Source of the DNA: Lentilactobacillus raoultii
GTDB taxonomy: Bacteria > Bacillota > Bacilli > Lactobacillales > Lactobacillaceae
Direction: 5' to 3'
Length of the DNA: 64,000 nt
Assembly (NCBI RefSeq): GCF_900411375.1
Contig: NZ_LS422989.1
Location: 62,001 to 126,000 of the forward strand
The notes beneath the pieces were generated by a model. It saw nothing but the letters and a program-made list of their open reading frames with translations. It searched no databases and was not told the DNA's origin. How positions within the stretch are numbered: position 1 is the stretch's first letter; the number at the start of each line of letters is the position of its first letter. Shown here in pieces: positions 34,556 to 43,546 of the stretch. A program made the translations under genes and the position numbers.

Positions 34556-35986
34556 ATGGGGTTATTTGATATATTTAAGCGTCGCTCGAAAAAAAACAAA
34601 GAAAAAGAAATTGAGAAAAAGAAAGCTCAAGCGGAAACAGAATCAACCAGCCAACAGGCGGCTCAAGCATCGACGACCGTTGAACAGTCTCAAACGAGCA
34701 CACCCGAAAAGCCATTAGATCATTCTCAGGAAGCTGAGTCAGGTAAGGTAGCCTCAAAAGAAGCTAGCGAATCAGCTGAAACTTCGGCTGAACAGTCGGA
34801 AAGTCAACAACCAGCTTCAAATGAAACTACTGAACCCGTTCAATCAAAAGAAGTGCCAAACAAAGCTATTTCCAAAGATAGTTCAGCCACTGAAGCGCCA
34901 CAAAACGAGCCAAAAGAATCAACTCAAGAAGCTGCTGAAAACTTAACACAACCTGCTAAGCCGACTGTTAAAGACTCAGCGGTTTCGGATACGACCGCGC
35001 CCTCTCAAAAAGAAACCGGCCAAGAGGAAGTTCAAGCAGAAACATCTGCCGAGACGACCCAATCTTATGAGAAAGGATTAGCTAAATCACGCTCATCTTT
35101 TGGTCAAAAATTAAATGCCTTATTAGCTAATTTCAGACACGTTGACGAATCATTTTTTGATGATCTTGAGGATATGTTAATTGAGTCAGATGTCGGCTTT
35201 GAAATGTCAATGAAAATTGCCGATGAGTTGCGCCAAGAGGTTAAATTACAGAATGCCAAAAAACCAAAGGACGTACAGAATGTCATTGTTGAAAAAATGA
35301 CTGAAATGTACGATCAGGCAGGAAATGGTGAGAATTCCACAATTCAAATGGCTGAAAAGGGGCCTACCGTTATTCTAATGGTTGGTGTTAATGGTGTTGG
35401 TAAAACCACTACGATTGGTAAAATGGCAAAAATGTACAAGGACCAGGGGAAAAAGGTTATTTTGGCGGCGGCTGATACTTTTAGAGCCGGTGCAATTGAA
35501 CAATTGAATGTTTGGGCTCAGCGAGATGGTGTTGACATTGTTAAGAGTGCGCCTAAAAGTGATCCTTCATCGGTGGTTTTTGATGCTGTGAAAAAAGCCC
35601 GTGATGAGAATTATGACGTTTTAATGGTTGACACAGCCGGCCGTTTGCAAAATAAAGTTAACTTGATGAATGAATTGAGCAAGATGAAAAAAGTTTTAAC
35701 TCGTGAAATTCCCGAAGCGCCACACGAAGTCCTGTTGGTTCTTGACGCGACAACCGGCCAAAACGCTTTGACGCAAGCCAAGACGTTTAAAGAAGCCACT
35801 GATGTAACGGGGATTGTTCTGACTAAGTTAGATGGAACGGCCCGTGGTGGGATTGTGTTAGCTATCCGTTCAGAACTTCATCTACCGGTTAAATATGTGG
35901 GACTCGGTGAAAAAGTTACTGATTTAAAGCCGTTTGATCCAAATGATTTTGTCTATGGCCTATTTAAAGGATTAATTTCTGAGTAA
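34556..35986 (+). CDS. ftsY: Signal recognition particle receptor FtsY
   Basis: The 476-aa GTPase has a long, low-complexity, acidic and Ser/Glu/Thr-rich N-terminal region (about residues 20-175) of the kind that aids membrane binding. The NG domain follows, with GVNGVGKTTTIGKMA, VDTAGRLQNKV and TKLDGTARGGI. It docks ribosome-SRP complexes at the membrane, partner of Ffh at 36490. Two bases separate its ATG from the smc stop; its ribosome binding site (GAGGTGAG) lies inside the end of smc. Confidence 0.96.
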   Translation: MGLFDIFKRRSKKNKEKEIEKKKAQAETESTSQQAAQASTTVEQSQTSTPEKPLDHSQEAESGKVASKEASESAETSAEQSESQQPASNETTEPVQSKEVPNKAISKDSSATEAPQNEPKESTQEAAENLTQPAKPTVKDSAVSDTTAPSQKETGQEEVQAETSAETTQSYEKGLAKSRSSFGQKLNALLANFRHVDESFFDDLEDMLIESDVGFEMSMKIADELRQEVKLQNAKKPKDVQNVIVEKMTEMYDQAGNGENSTIQMAEKGPTVILMVGVNGVGKTTTIGKMAKMYKDQGKKVILAAADTFRAGAIEQLNVWAQRDGVDIVKSAPKSDPSSVVFDAVKKARDENYDVLMVDTAGRLQNKVNLMNELSKMKKVLTREIPEAPHEVLLVLDATTGQNALTQAKTFKEATDVTGIVLTKLDGTARGGIVLAIRSELHLPVKYVGLGEKVTDLKPFDPNDFVYGLFKGLISE

Positions 35987-36020
35987 CGACTGTTGAGTCA
36001 GCTATTTAATAAGTCGTTTT
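35985..36020 (+). terminator. Probable terminator after ftsY
   Basis: AACGACT (35985-35991) pairs with AGTCGTT (36012-36018), followed by T; the loop of 20 bases makes it weak. A new promoter follows at once. Confidence 0.5.
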
Positions 36021-36029
36021 AACACAAAG

Positions 36030-36058
36030 TTGACGATGTTTGAAAAAACCGGTAATCT
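36030..36058 (+). promoter_or_regulatory. Promoter of ylxM-ffh
   Basis: TTGACG (36030-36035) and TAATCT (36053-36058) are 17 bases apart. A hairpin TAGTCG/CGACTA (36070-36094) lies in the leader before ylxM. Confidence 0.6.
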
Positions 36059-36128
36059 ATGATGGTGTGTAGTCGAAATTTAAAATTCCGACTAATTCCA
36101 TAAACTGTTTAATTAAAGGGGTTCTAGT

Positions 36129-36476
36129 ATGGCTAACGAACTTGAAAAGACTAATTATATTAATTCGTTATTTGAATTTTATGAGCCGTTACTCACAAAA
36201 AAACAGGCAAACTATATTCAACTCTATTATGCTGACGATTTTTCATTAGGTGAAATTGCGGAAGAATATAATATTAGTCGCCAAGCAGTTTATGATAATA
36301 TTCGACGCTCAGAAAAAATATTACAGCAATATGAAGACAAGTTGCATTTATATCATCATTTTACTGAGCGGAATAATAAATTGGATCAAATTCAAGAATA
36401 TGTTGCCAAACACTATTCACATGATGCCGAACTAAATAAATTAATTAGTAGTTTAGAAACTACCGAAGAAGAATGA
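36129..36476 (+). CDS. ylxM: YlxM family SRP-associated DNA-binding protein
   Basis: The 115-aa protein has a sigma-70 region-4-like helix-turn-helix ([31 protein letters not shown]) and a C-terminal coiled-coil-like helix. YlxM binds the Ffh M domain/SRP RNA in streptococci and is always encoded beside ffh. It is 13 bases upstream of ffh, so one transcript is likely. Confidence 0.92.
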   Translation: MANELEKTNYINSLFEFYEPLLTKKQANYIQLYYADDFSLGEIAEEYNISRQAVYDNIRRSEKILQQYEDKLHLYHHFTERNNKLDQIQEYVAKHYSHDAELNKLISSLETTEEE

Positions 36477-36489
36477 AAGTGGTGAAATA

Positions 36490-37929
36490 ATGGCTTTTGA
36501 AGGACTGACTGAGCGGCTGCAGAATGCGATGAAAAAGCTTCGTGGCAAAGGTAAAGTAAGTGAAGCTGATCTCCGGGCAACAATGCGGGAAATTCGATTG
36601 GCATTGCTGGAAGCTGATGTTAATTTCCAAGTTGTTCGAGAATTTGTCAAAACAGTCGAACAAAGAGCAAAGGGCGCCAAAGTACTTGAAGGATTAAACC
36701 CTTCCCAACAAATTGTTAAAATTGTTGATGAAGAATTAACTAAAACCATGGGGGAGGCTGCCGTTCCACTGAATAAGGCACCAAAGATCCCAACGATAAT
36801 CATGATGGCCGGACTCCAAGGTGCCGGGAAAACGACCACGGTTGGAAAATTAGCACTTAAACTAAAGAACGAGCAAAATGCCAGACCATTATTGATTGCA
36901 GATGACGTTTATCGTCCAGCTGCTATCGAACAATTGCAAACGGTGGGCCAGCAAATTGACGTTCCGGTTTTTCAGTTGGGAACCGATGTTGATCCGGTAG
37001 AAATTGCCAAGCGTGGATTGGAACAGGCTAAAACCAACCATAACGATTATGTAATTATCGATACGGCTGGTCGATTGCAAATTGACGAGAAATTAATGGG
37101 TGAATTAGGGAATATCAAAGCGGCTGTTCATCCAAACGAAATTTTATTGGTCATTGATGCCATGACTGGTCAGAACGCTGTTGCGACAGCTGAAGGATTT
37201 GACAAGGTTTTAGATGTCACCGGGGTTGTTTTGACCAAACTTGATGGAGATACTCGAGGCGGTGCCGCACTGTCGATTCGGGCAGTCACTGGTAAGCCAA
37301 TTAAATTCGTCGGTCAGGGTGAAAAAATGGCCGATTTGGATGTTTTTCATCCGGATCGAATGGCTTCCAGAATTCTTGGTATGGGGGACATGCTTTCCTT
37401 AATTGAAAAGACCCAAAAGGAATATGATCAAAAACAAGCTGAAGAACTTTCTGAAAAAATCAAAGAAAATACGTTTGATTTCAATGATTTTCTTGATCAA
37501 CTTGACCAGATTCAAAAAATGGGGCCTTTGGATGAAATCATGAAAATGATTCCTGGAATGGCTAACAATCCGGCATTACAAAATGTTAATATGAATCCTA
37601 AGGATATGGATCATTTAAAAGCGATTATTTATTCAATGACCGAACAGGAACGAACTGATCCGGATGTGATGAATCCATCCAGACGGAGACGGATTGCCCG
37701 CGGGTCTGGTCGACCGATCCAAGAAGTTAATCGGATGATCAAACAGTTTGGCCAAATGAAGACCATGATGAACAAGGTTTCTAAAGGAAACATGTCCGGT
37801 ATGGAAAACATGATGAATCAGACTGGTATGGGCGGCGGTAAGTTGTCCAAACTGGCTATGAAGCAGTTTAGTCGGAAAATGAAGAAGAATAAACGTAAGC
37901 GGTTGAAAAGGAAACGAAAGAAGCGTTAA
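36490..37929 (+). CDS. ffh: Signal recognition particle protein Ffh
   Basis: The 479-aa protein has an N domain, a GTPase domain (GLQGAGKTTTVGKLA, IDTAGRLQIDEK, TKLDGDTRGGAAL) and a methionine-rich C-terminal M domain (SKGNMSGMENMMNQTGMGGG in shape) that binds signal peptides and SRP RNA. The extreme C-terminus is very basic. It targets membrane and secreted proteins with FtsY. The 4.5S/scRNA gene is not in the window. Confidence 0.97.
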   Translation: MAFEGLTERLQNAMKKLRGKGKVSEADLRATMREIRLALLEADVNFQVVREFVKTVEQRAKGAKVLEGLNPSQQIVKIVDEELTKTMGEAAVPLNKAPKIPTIIMMAGLQGAGKTTTVGKLALKLKNEQNARPLLIADDVYRPAAIEQLQTVGQQIDVPVFQLGTDVDPVEIAKRGLEQAKTNHNDYVIIDTAGRLQIDEKLMGELGNIKAAVHPNEILLVIDAMTGQNAVATAEGFDKVLDVTGVVLTKLDGDTRGGAALSIRAVTGKPIKFVGQGEKMADLDVFHPDRMASRILGMGDMLSLIEKTQKEYDQKQAEELSEKIKENTFDFNDFLDQLDQIQKMGPLDEIMKMIPGMANNPALQNVNMNPKDMDHLKAIIYSMTEQERTDPDVMNPSRRRRIARGSGRPIQEVNRMIKQFGQMKTMMNKVSKGNMSGMENMMNQTGMGGGKLSKLAMKQFSRKMKKNKRKRLKRKRKKR

Positions 37930-37960
37930 TCCCATTATTTTAAGGACTTTTGATGGTGTA

Positions 37961-38001
37961 AAGAAAAAAACCTTTACAAGCACTTAAAATACTGGTATAT
38001 T
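37961..38001 (+). promoter_or_regulatory. Promoter of rpsP-khpA, with A-rich upstream block
   Basis: TTTACA (37973-37978) and TATATT (37996-38001) are 17 bases apart. The 18 bases at 37961-37978 (AAG, seven A, CCTTTACA) are identical to those at 39927-39944 before rplS. The A run is placed like an UP element. Confidence 0.7.
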
Positions 38002-38035
38002 ATTAATCGTTAAATGATTATAGGAGGTAAATTGC

Positions 38036-38311
38036 ATGTCAGTAAAGATCCGTTTGAAACGCATGGGTTCAAAGAAACGTCCTTATTACCGGATTGTGGT
38101 TGCCGATTCACGTAGTCCTCGTGACGGCCGTTTTATTGAGAACGTGGGGACTTATAGCCCGTTAGCTCAACCAGCTAAAGTAACTCTTGAAGAAGAATCA
38201 ATTATGAACTGGTTGAACAATGGTGCTCAACCATCTGATACGGTTCGTAACTTGTTATCAGATGCGGGTATCATGAAGAAATATCACGAAGCTAAATACT
38301 CAAAAAAGTAA
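38036..38311 (+). CDS. rpsP: 30S ribosomal protein S16
   Basis: The 91-aa basic protein begins [20 protein letters not shown] and has [21 protein letters not shown], canonical S16. An AGGAGGTAA site precedes the ATG. It is the first gene after its own promoter, followed by khpA. Confidence 0.97.
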   Translation: MSVKIRLKRMGSKKRPYYRIVVADSRSPRDGRFIENVGTYSPLAQPAKVTLEEESIMNWLNNGAQPSDTVRNLLSDAGIMKKYHEAKYSKK

Positions 38312-38328
38312 GTGAGTGATTTATCATC

Positions 38329-38577
38329 ATGGTTAGTGTTGATGGATTAATTAAAAAAATTGTTTCACCGTTAGTCGATTATCCGGACGAAATTCAAATT
38401 TCACATCACGAATCAGATCGTTTCATGGAGTATCATCTTCGGTTAAACGACGAAGATGTTGGTCGAATTATCGGCAAACATGGTCACGTGATTCAAACGA
38501 TTCGAACGGTAGTTTACAGTGTGCCGGTTGATGGGCCTAAAAAAGCTCGGCTAATCGTTGATGATGAAAAACAGTAA
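38329..38577 (+). CDS. khpA: KH-domain RNA-binding protein KhpA
   Basis: The 82-aa protein is a single KH domain with the GxxG-type loop IIGKHGHVIQTIRTVV. KhpA pairs with KhpB (Jag) in Firmicutes to bind many RNAs and influence cell division and elongation. Its place between rpsP and rimM is conserved. A hairpin with T run follows before rimM. Confidence 0.94.
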   Translation: MVSVDGLIKKIVSPLVDYPDEIQISHHESDRFMEYHLRLNDEDVGRIIGKHGHVIQTIRTVVYSVPVDGPKKARLIVDDEKQ

Positions 38578-38581
38578 AGGG

Positions 38582-38621
38582 GTTCTTGAGCGAAACGAAG
38601 GTTTTGTTTGAGAGCTTTTTT
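38582..38621 (+). terminator. Intra-operon terminator/attenuator between khpA and rimM
   Basis: GTTCTT (38582-38587) pairs with GAGAGC (38610-38615), and GCGAAAC (38590-38596) with GTTTTGT (38601-38607, two G-U), around a GAAG loop. Six T follow at 38616-38621. No promoter is evident before rimM, so partial read-through is likely. Confidence 0.7.
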
Positions 38622-38643
38622 GTTATTTGAGATGGAGGATTTA

Positions 38644-39168
38644 ATGGCGTATTATAATATCGGTAAAATTGTGAATACTCAAGGAATCAAAGGTGAAGTT
38701 CGAGTTATCTCAATTACAGATTTCCCTGAAAAAAGATTTCGAAAGGGAAATACTGTTTTTGCCAAACTTGATAAACCTAAAAAGCTGATTTCATTGGTGA
38801 TTGATGGTGTTCGAAAGCACAAAGGATTTATTCTGCTGCACTTTAAAGGCTACCCAACCATCAACGATGTCGAGTTTCTAAAACCTTCTGTCCTAATGAT
38901 TGATGAAACCAGTCTTTCAGATACTGACTTAAAACCCGGGGAATATTATTATCACCAAATTATTGGCCTGGATGTTTATGAAGATGACCAGTTTATTGGT
39001 AAGGTTAAAGAAATTCTTTCCCCAGGAGCTAATGATGTTTGGGTTGTCCAACGAAAAGGAAAGAGTGACTTGCTACTCCCCAAGATTGATTCAGTGGTTA
39101 AAGAAGTTGACTTGAAGAAGCAACGAATTATGGTTGAAATTCCGGAGGGGTTGGATGATGCGAATTGA
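38644..39168 (+). CDS. rimM: Ribosome maturation factor RimM
   Basis: The 174-aa protein has an N-terminal beta barrel ([21 protein letters not shown]) and a C-terminal PRC barrel ([41 protein letters not shown]). It binds S19 and helps 30S head assembly. The ATG at 38644 follows ATGGAGG; the upstream in-frame start at 38608 lies inside the attenuator. It overlaps trmD. Confidence 0.96.
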   Translation: MAYYNIGKIVNTQGIKGEVRVISITDFPEKRFRKGNTVFAKLDKPKKLISLVIDGVRKHKGFILLHFKGYPTINDVEFLKPSVLMIDETSLSDTDLKPGEYYYHQIIGLDVYEDDQFIGKVKEILSPGANDVWVVQRKGKSDLLLPKIDSVVKEVDLKKQRIMVEIPEGLDDAN

Positions 39169-39925
39169 TGTTTTAAGCTTATTTCCAGAAATGTTTACCG
39201 TTCCGATGCATGATTCCATTATTGGCAGAGCCATTGAGAATCAAACAATCGATTTAGAAATCACCAATTTTCGTGAATTTACCCAGGATAAACACCGACA
39301 TGTTGATGATTATCCATTTGGCGGTGGTGCAGGAATGCTGTTGCAGGCACAACCAATTATTGATGCTTATGACCATACAAAGGCTGTTGCCAAAAAAGCC
39401 GGATATTCGACGGGAAAAGTCATTTTAATGGATCCGGCAGGGAAAACATTTAAGCAGCAGGATGCTGAAATCTTGTCGCATGATGAACACTTAACCTTTA
39501 TATGTGGTCACTATGAAGGATATGATGAACGAATTCGCTCAATTGTAACGGATGAATATTCACTTGGAGATTTCGTGTTGACTGGTGGCGAATTGCCGGC
39601 AATGGTTATGATTGATGCAATTACCCGGCTAATTCCGGGCGTTTTGGGGAATCAACAGTCCAAGGTTGAGGAATCCTTTTCAACCGGTTTATTGGAAGAA
39701 CCTCAATATACCCGACCAGCTGAATTCAGGGGCATGAAAGTACCTGAAGTTCTGATGAATGGTGATCATAAAAAGATTGCTTTGTGGAATCAAAAAGAAG
39801 CGCTTCGACGAACCTACTTAAGGCGACCTGATATGATTGATCACCATCGCTTATCCAGTACGCAAAAGAAACTGCTGGCCGATGTTCGAATTGAAGAAGA
39901 GGAAAAAGCACACCAAAACGACTGA
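39158..39925 (+). CDS. trmD: tRNA (guanine-37-N1)-methyltransferase
   Basis: The 255-aa SPOUT enzyme starts [17 protein letters not shown] and has the knotted SAM site with [23 protein letters not shown], and [13 protein letters not shown]. It makes m1G37 in tRNAs, which prevents frameshifting. GGAGGGG lies inside the end of rimM; the start overlaps the rimM stop by eleven bases. Confidence 0.96.
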   Translation: MRIDVLSLFPEMFTVPMHDSIIGRAIENQTIDLEITNFREFTQDKHRHVDDYPFGGGAGMLLQAQPIIDAYDHTKAVAKKAGYSTGKVILMDPAGKTFKQQDAEILSHDEHLTFICGHYEGYDERIRSIVTDEYSLGDFVLTGGELPAMVMIDAITRLIPGVLGNQQSKVEESFSTGLLEEPQYTRPAEFRGMKVPEVLMNGDHKKIALWNQKEALRRTYLRRPDMIDHHRLSSTQKKLLADVRIEEEEKAHQND

Positions 39926-39926
39926 C

Positions 39927-39968
39927 AAGAAAAAAACCTTTACACAGGCGTGAATTTTGTGGTACACT
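39927..39968 (+). promoter_or_regulatory. Promoter of rplS, with A-rich upstream block
   Basis: TTTACA (39939-39944) and TACACT (39963-39968) are 18 bases apart. The block begins two bases after the trmD stop and repeats the 18 bases found before rpsP (37961-37978). Confidence 0.7.
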
Positions 39969-39975
39969 TGCATCT

Positions 39976-40030
39976 GGCGCAAGCCGCAAAACAACATTCC
40001 GCTGTCGAAAAAGAGATCATGAATGTTAGT
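39976..40030 (+). promoter_or_regulatory. L19 leader-like structured 5' UTR
   Basis: A small hairpin GGC-GCAA-GCC (39976-39985) is followed by ACATTC (39994-39999) pairing with GAATGT (40021-40026), leaving a conserved-looking internal loop. Position directly before rplS matches the known L19 leader of Bacilli, thought to be a ribosomal-protein autoregulatory element. No model was run. Confidence 0.5.
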
Positions 40031-40047
40031 GAAAGGAAGATTTGTTT

Positions 40048-40410
40048 ATGCGACAAAATAAATTGATCGATATGATCAACGAAAAGCAACTGCGTAACGA
40101 TATGCCAGATTTTCGGGCAGGAGACACTGTTCGAGTTTACGTTAAAGTTGTTGAAGGAAACAGAGAACGTATCCAATTGTTTGAAGGCGTTGTAATTAAA
40201 CGTAAGGGCTCAGGTATTCAGGCTACATACACTGTTCGTAAGGTAAGTAACGGTGTTGGTGTTGAACGTATCTTCCCACTTCATTCACCACGGGTTGACA
40301 AACTAGAAGTTGTTCGACACGGTCGTGTTCGTCGTGCCAAGCTTTACTACCTGCGTAACTTACAAGGCAAAGCAGCTAGAATTAAAGCTTCTGTTCGTCC
40401 ACGTAGCTAA
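40048..40410 (+). CDS. rplS: 50S ribosomal protein L19
   Basis: The 120-aa basic protein has [52 protein letters not shown] and [19 protein letters not shown], standard L19 at the 30S-50S interface. The ATG at 40048 is chosen over the TTG at 40042, since GAAAGGAAG lies about ten bases upstream. It is followed by a terminator. Confidence 0.97.
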   Translation: MRQNKLIDMINEKQLRNDMPDFRAGDTVRVYVKVVEGNRERIQLFEGVVIKRKGSGIQATYTVRKVSNGVGVERIFPLHSPRVDKLEVVRHGRVRRAKLYYLRNLQGKAARIKASVRPRS

Positions 40411-40421
40411 TTACAAAAATC

Positions 40422-40452
40422 AAACCGTATCCCAGTGTGGATGCGGTTTTTT
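40422..40452 (+). terminator. Terminator after rplS
   Basis: AAACCG-T-ATCC (40422-40432) pairs with GGAT-G-CGGTTT around a short loop, ending in six T. A further inverted repeat TTGAGTT/AACTCAA (40482-40508) lies before xerC. Confidence 0.85.
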
Positions 40453-40601
40453 GTGTTGATTTATTTTGTCCAAACTAATGTTTGAGTTTTCTTTTAAGAT
40501 TAACTCAATTAAAAAGATTTCCAGGAAAAATAACCAATATTTTGATATGATTAAGAAGTGCGGTACTAATCGCCGATGTTTTTAAGAAAAGTGGTGTTAA
40601 G

Positions 40602-41540
40602 ATGAACGATCAGCAACTAATTGATTGGTTTTTAAGATATCTCCGAAGTGATCGTCACTATTCCGAAGAAACCTTACAGGCCTATCAAAACAATTTAGCT
40701 GAATTTGAAGACTTTTTAATCAGAACTTCAAGTTCGAGTTCGCAGGAAAACTTGGTTAAAATTGATTCATTTGATGTTGAATCATACTTGACAGCGCTTT
40801 ATGATAAAAAATATGCGAAAGCCAGTATTTCTCAAAAAGTATCCACACTTCGATCATTATATTATTTTTTGACCAAAAATGATGTGATCACCAAAAATCC
40901 GTTTGAGTATGTTCATTTAAAAAATACCAGTCGACGTTTACCACGTTTTTTCTATCCAAACGAAATGCGGGCATTGTTCGCAGCAGCCAAAAAAGGTGAT
41001 CACCAACTGGCACTTCGCAATTCAGCAATTCTGGAAGTGCTTTATTCAACCGGAATGCGGGTAAGCGAGGTGGTTAATGCTCAATTGAAAGATATGGACT
41101 TGGATAACCAGCTGTTTTTGGTTACTGGAAAGGGACGCAAGCAGCGTTACGTGCCATTTGATGACTCTGCCAAGCAGGCAATTGAGCAGTATCTTAAAGA
41201 ATCACGGACATTAATCATGCGAAAATATCATCAAAAACATGGCCGTCTTTTTGTTAATCATTATGGTAAACCGTTGACATCTAGAGGAATTGAGTATATT
41301 TTAGATGGCATCATTAACCAGAGTAGTCTGACAACTAATATTCATCCGCATATGCTACGGCATACGTTTGCAACTGAAATGCTGAATAATGGTGCTGATA
41401 TGCGTTCGGTGCAGGAACTGCTTGGCCATAGTAGTTTGTCGACGACTCAAATTTATACCCATGTGACAAAATCACATTTAATGAATGATTATCAAAAATA
41501 TTTTCCAAGAAATAATCAATCACTAAAACCAAAAAAGTAA
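40602..41540 (+). CDS. xerC: Tyrosine recombinase XerC
   Basis: The 312-aa recombinase has an N-terminal SAM-like DNA-binding domain and the catalytic residues of the family: Arg in [12 protein letters not shown], the HxxR pair in [14 protein letters not shown], and His and Tyr in [16 protein letters not shown]. It resolves chromosome dimers at dif sites. It leads the xerC-hslV-hslU operon, a core arrangement in Firmicutes, and is therefore not a mobile-element integrase. Confidence 0.94.
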   Translation: MNDQQLIDWFLRYLRSDRHYSEETLQAYQNNLAEFEDFLIRTSSSSSQENLVKIDSFDVESYLTALYDKKYAKASISQKVSTLRSLYYFLTKNDVITKNPFEYVHLKNTSRRLPRFFYPNEMRALFAAAKKGDHQLALRNSAILEVLYSTGMRVSEVVNAQLKDMDLDNQLFLVTGKGRKQRYVPFDDSAKQAIEQYLKESRTLIMRKYHQKHGRLFVNHYGKPLTSRGIEYILDGIINQSSLTTNIHPHMLRHTFATEMLNNGADMRSVQELLGHSSLSTTQIYTHVTKSHLMNDYQKYFPRNNQSLKPKK

Positions 41541-41551
41541 GGAAGTTTATT

Positions 41552-42094
41552 ATGCCAATAAAATTTGAAGCAACAACCATCGTCGCAGTCCGCCATAATG
41601 GACATTTGGCAATGGCCGGTGATGGTCAAGTGACAATGGGTGAAAAAGTTATTATGAAGGGAACTGCCCATAAAGTTCGCCGAATTTATGGCGGTAAAGT
41701 GGTTGTCGGATTTGCCGGCAGCGTTGCCGATGCTTTTAACCTTGAAGAACGATTTGAAAAGAAATTAAGCCAGTATGATGGCGATTTGAAACGTTCAGCA
41801 GTTGAATTGGCGCAGGATTGGCGCGGAGATCAACAATTACAAAAGTTAGAGGCACTACTTATCGTCATGAACGACAAAGATTTACTGTTAGTTTCCGGTC
41901 AGGGCGAAGTCATTGAACCGGATGATGACATTTTGGCCATTGGGTCAGGTGGCAACTTTGCTCTAGCAGCTGCTACGGCGATGAAACACCATGCTCAGAA
42001 TATGAGTGCCCGCGAAATTGCTGAGGCGGCCATTCACATTGCCGGAAACATTGATATTTTCACCAATCAAAATGTCATTTCTGAAGAAATATAG
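41552..42094 (+). CDS. hslV: ATP-dependent protease proteolytic subunit HslV (ClpQ/CodW)
   Basis: The 180-aa protein matches Hsl[54 protein letters not shown]. HslV forms the peptidase rings fed by HslU. The start reads [13 protein letters not shown], so seven residues precede the Thr-Thr that is the N-terminal nucleophile in E. coli HslV. Bacillus CodW (ClpQ) also has a short leader and uses a Ser. Either a short propeptide is removed or the N-terminus differs here. AAGGAAG lies before the ATG; no later start would place Thr at position 2. Confidence 0.93.
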   Translation: MPIKFEATTIVAVRHNGHLAMAGDGQVTMGEKVIMKGTAHKVRRIYGGKVVVGFAGSVADAFNLEERFEKKLSQYDGDLKRSAVELAQDWRGDQQLQKLEALLIVMNDKDLLLVSGQGEVIEPDDDILAIGSGGNFALAAATAMKHHAQNMSAREIAEAAIHIAGNIDIFTNQNVISEEI

Positions 42095-42107
42095 AGGAGA
42101 ATAACAA

Positions 42108-43523
42108 TTGACAGAGTCTACACAAACCCCAAAAGAAATTGTTGAAGTACTTGATCAATACATTGTTGGTCAAACCGAGGCTAAAAAGGCGGTTGCGGTC
42201 GCTTTAAGGAATCGCTATCGCCGGATGCAACTTTCAAAATCAATGCAGGATGAAATTTCACCTAAAAATTTGTTGATGATTGGCCCAACCGGTGTTGGAA
42301 AAACCGAGATTGCCCGTCGACTGGCAAAAATCGTTAAAGCACCCTTTGTTAAGGTTGAAGCAACCAAGTTTACCGAAGTTGGTTATGTTGGCGGTGATGT
42401 TGAATCAATGGTTCGGGATTTGGTTGAAAATGCCGTTTTGCTTGAACAGGATGAAGAATACAAGCGGGTCCGAACGGATGCAGAAAAGCGAGCTAACAAC
42501 CAATTAGTTAAGTTACTAGTTCCGGCTCAAAAGAAAAAGAACCGTCAAAATGACATGCAAAATTTAATGAACATGTTTACTCAATTACAAAATGGTCAAA
42601 TGCCATCCGAAAATGATAATGACGATCAGGAAGAAGTAACTGATGACGTTCGGGAAAAGCGAATGTCAGTGTCTGATAAATTACGAGCTGGTCTTCTCGA
42701 AAATGAACAAGTTGAAATTGAAATGGATGATCCTTCTCAACAAGCCGTTGGCCAGAACTCGATGATGAATCAGATGGGAATTGATCTTAATGATACGCTT
42801 TCAGGATTAATGCCTAAAAAGAAGATTAAGCGAACTGTTCCGGTTAGCGAAGCGCGCGAAATTTTAATTCGTCAGGCATCAGAAGAGTTGGTCAATAAAG
42901 CCGACTTGTATCATAATGCGATTGTTAGAGCGGAAAATACGGGAATTATTTTCATTGACGAAATTGATAAAATCGCACCTGGGAAAGCTCAGAATTCTGG
43001 CGAAGTCTCACGTGAGGGTGTTCAACGTGACATTCTGCCAATTGTCGAAGGTTCTCAAGTGAATACTAAATATGGCCCGGTTAATACCGATCATATGTTG
43101 TTTATTGGTTCAGGTGCATTTGCTGAAAGTAAGCCATCAGATCTAATTCCTGAATTACAAGGACGTTTCCCAATTAGAGTTGAATTAAATGACTTGAATA
43201 AGGATGATTTTGTTAAGATTTTAACGGAACCCACCAATTCGCTAGTTAAGCAATATACAGCCTTGATCGGTACAGATAATATTAATGTGACTTTTACGAT
43301 CGAAGCAATTAACCGAATTGCTGAAATTGCCACTCAAGTTAACCATAATACTGATAACATTGGTGCGCGACGGTTGCATACCATTCTTGAAAAGCTACTT
43401 GAAGATATCCTGTACGAAGGACCCGACATGCAGATGGGGGACATTACAATTACTGAAAAGTATGTTGATGACAAAGTTGGTAAACTTGCAGGAAATAAGG
43501 ATCTTTCTCGATACATTCTTTAA
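42108..43523 (+). CDS. hslU: HslU ATPase subunit (ClpY)
   Basis: The 471-aa AAA+ unfoldase has Walker A MIGPTGVGKTEIARRLA, Walker B IIFIDEIDKIAPGK, the intermediate domain inserted after the P-loop (Gln/Asn-rich, about 140-240), and sensor regions up to IGARRLHTILEKLLEDI. It ends LSRYIL, the C-terminal tail that docks on HslV. The TTG start follows AGAGGAG, 13 bases after hslV. Confidence 0.95.
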   Translation: MTESTQTPKEIVEVLDQYIVGQTEAKKAVAVALRNRYRRMQLSKSMQDEISPKNLLMIGPTGVGKTEIARRLAKIVKAPFVKVEATKFTEVGYVGGDVESMVRDLVENAVLLEQDEEYKRVRTDAEKRANNQLVKLLVPAQKKKNRQNDMQNLMNMFTQLQNGQMPSENDNDDQEEVTDDVREKRMSVSDKLRAGLLENEQVEIEMDDPSQQAVGQNSMMNQMGIDLNDTLSGLMPKKKIKRTVPVSEAREILIRQASEELVNKADLYHNAIVRAENTGIIFIDEIDKIAPGKAQNSGEVSREGVQRDILPIVEGSQVNTKYGPVNTDHMLFIGSGAFAESKPSDLIPELQGRFPIRVELNDLNKDDFVKILTEPTNSLVKQYTALIGTDNINVTFTIEAINRIAEIATQVNHNTDNIGARRLHTILEKLLEDILYEGPDMQMGDITITEKYVDDKVGKLAGNKDLSRYIL

Positions 43524-43546
43524 AAATCGATGATGGAGGCTTAGAA

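Noticed and set aside
36453-36839. 128-codon minus-strand ORF opposite ffh
   Set aside because: It is antisense to the N domain and P-loop of ffh, and its Ser/Thr/Ala-rich sequence shows no known domain.
40602-41540. Tyrosine recombinase as a sign of a mobile element
   Set aside because: Sequence and its hslV-hslU context identify the chromosomal XerC; no attachment repeats or phage genes are near.
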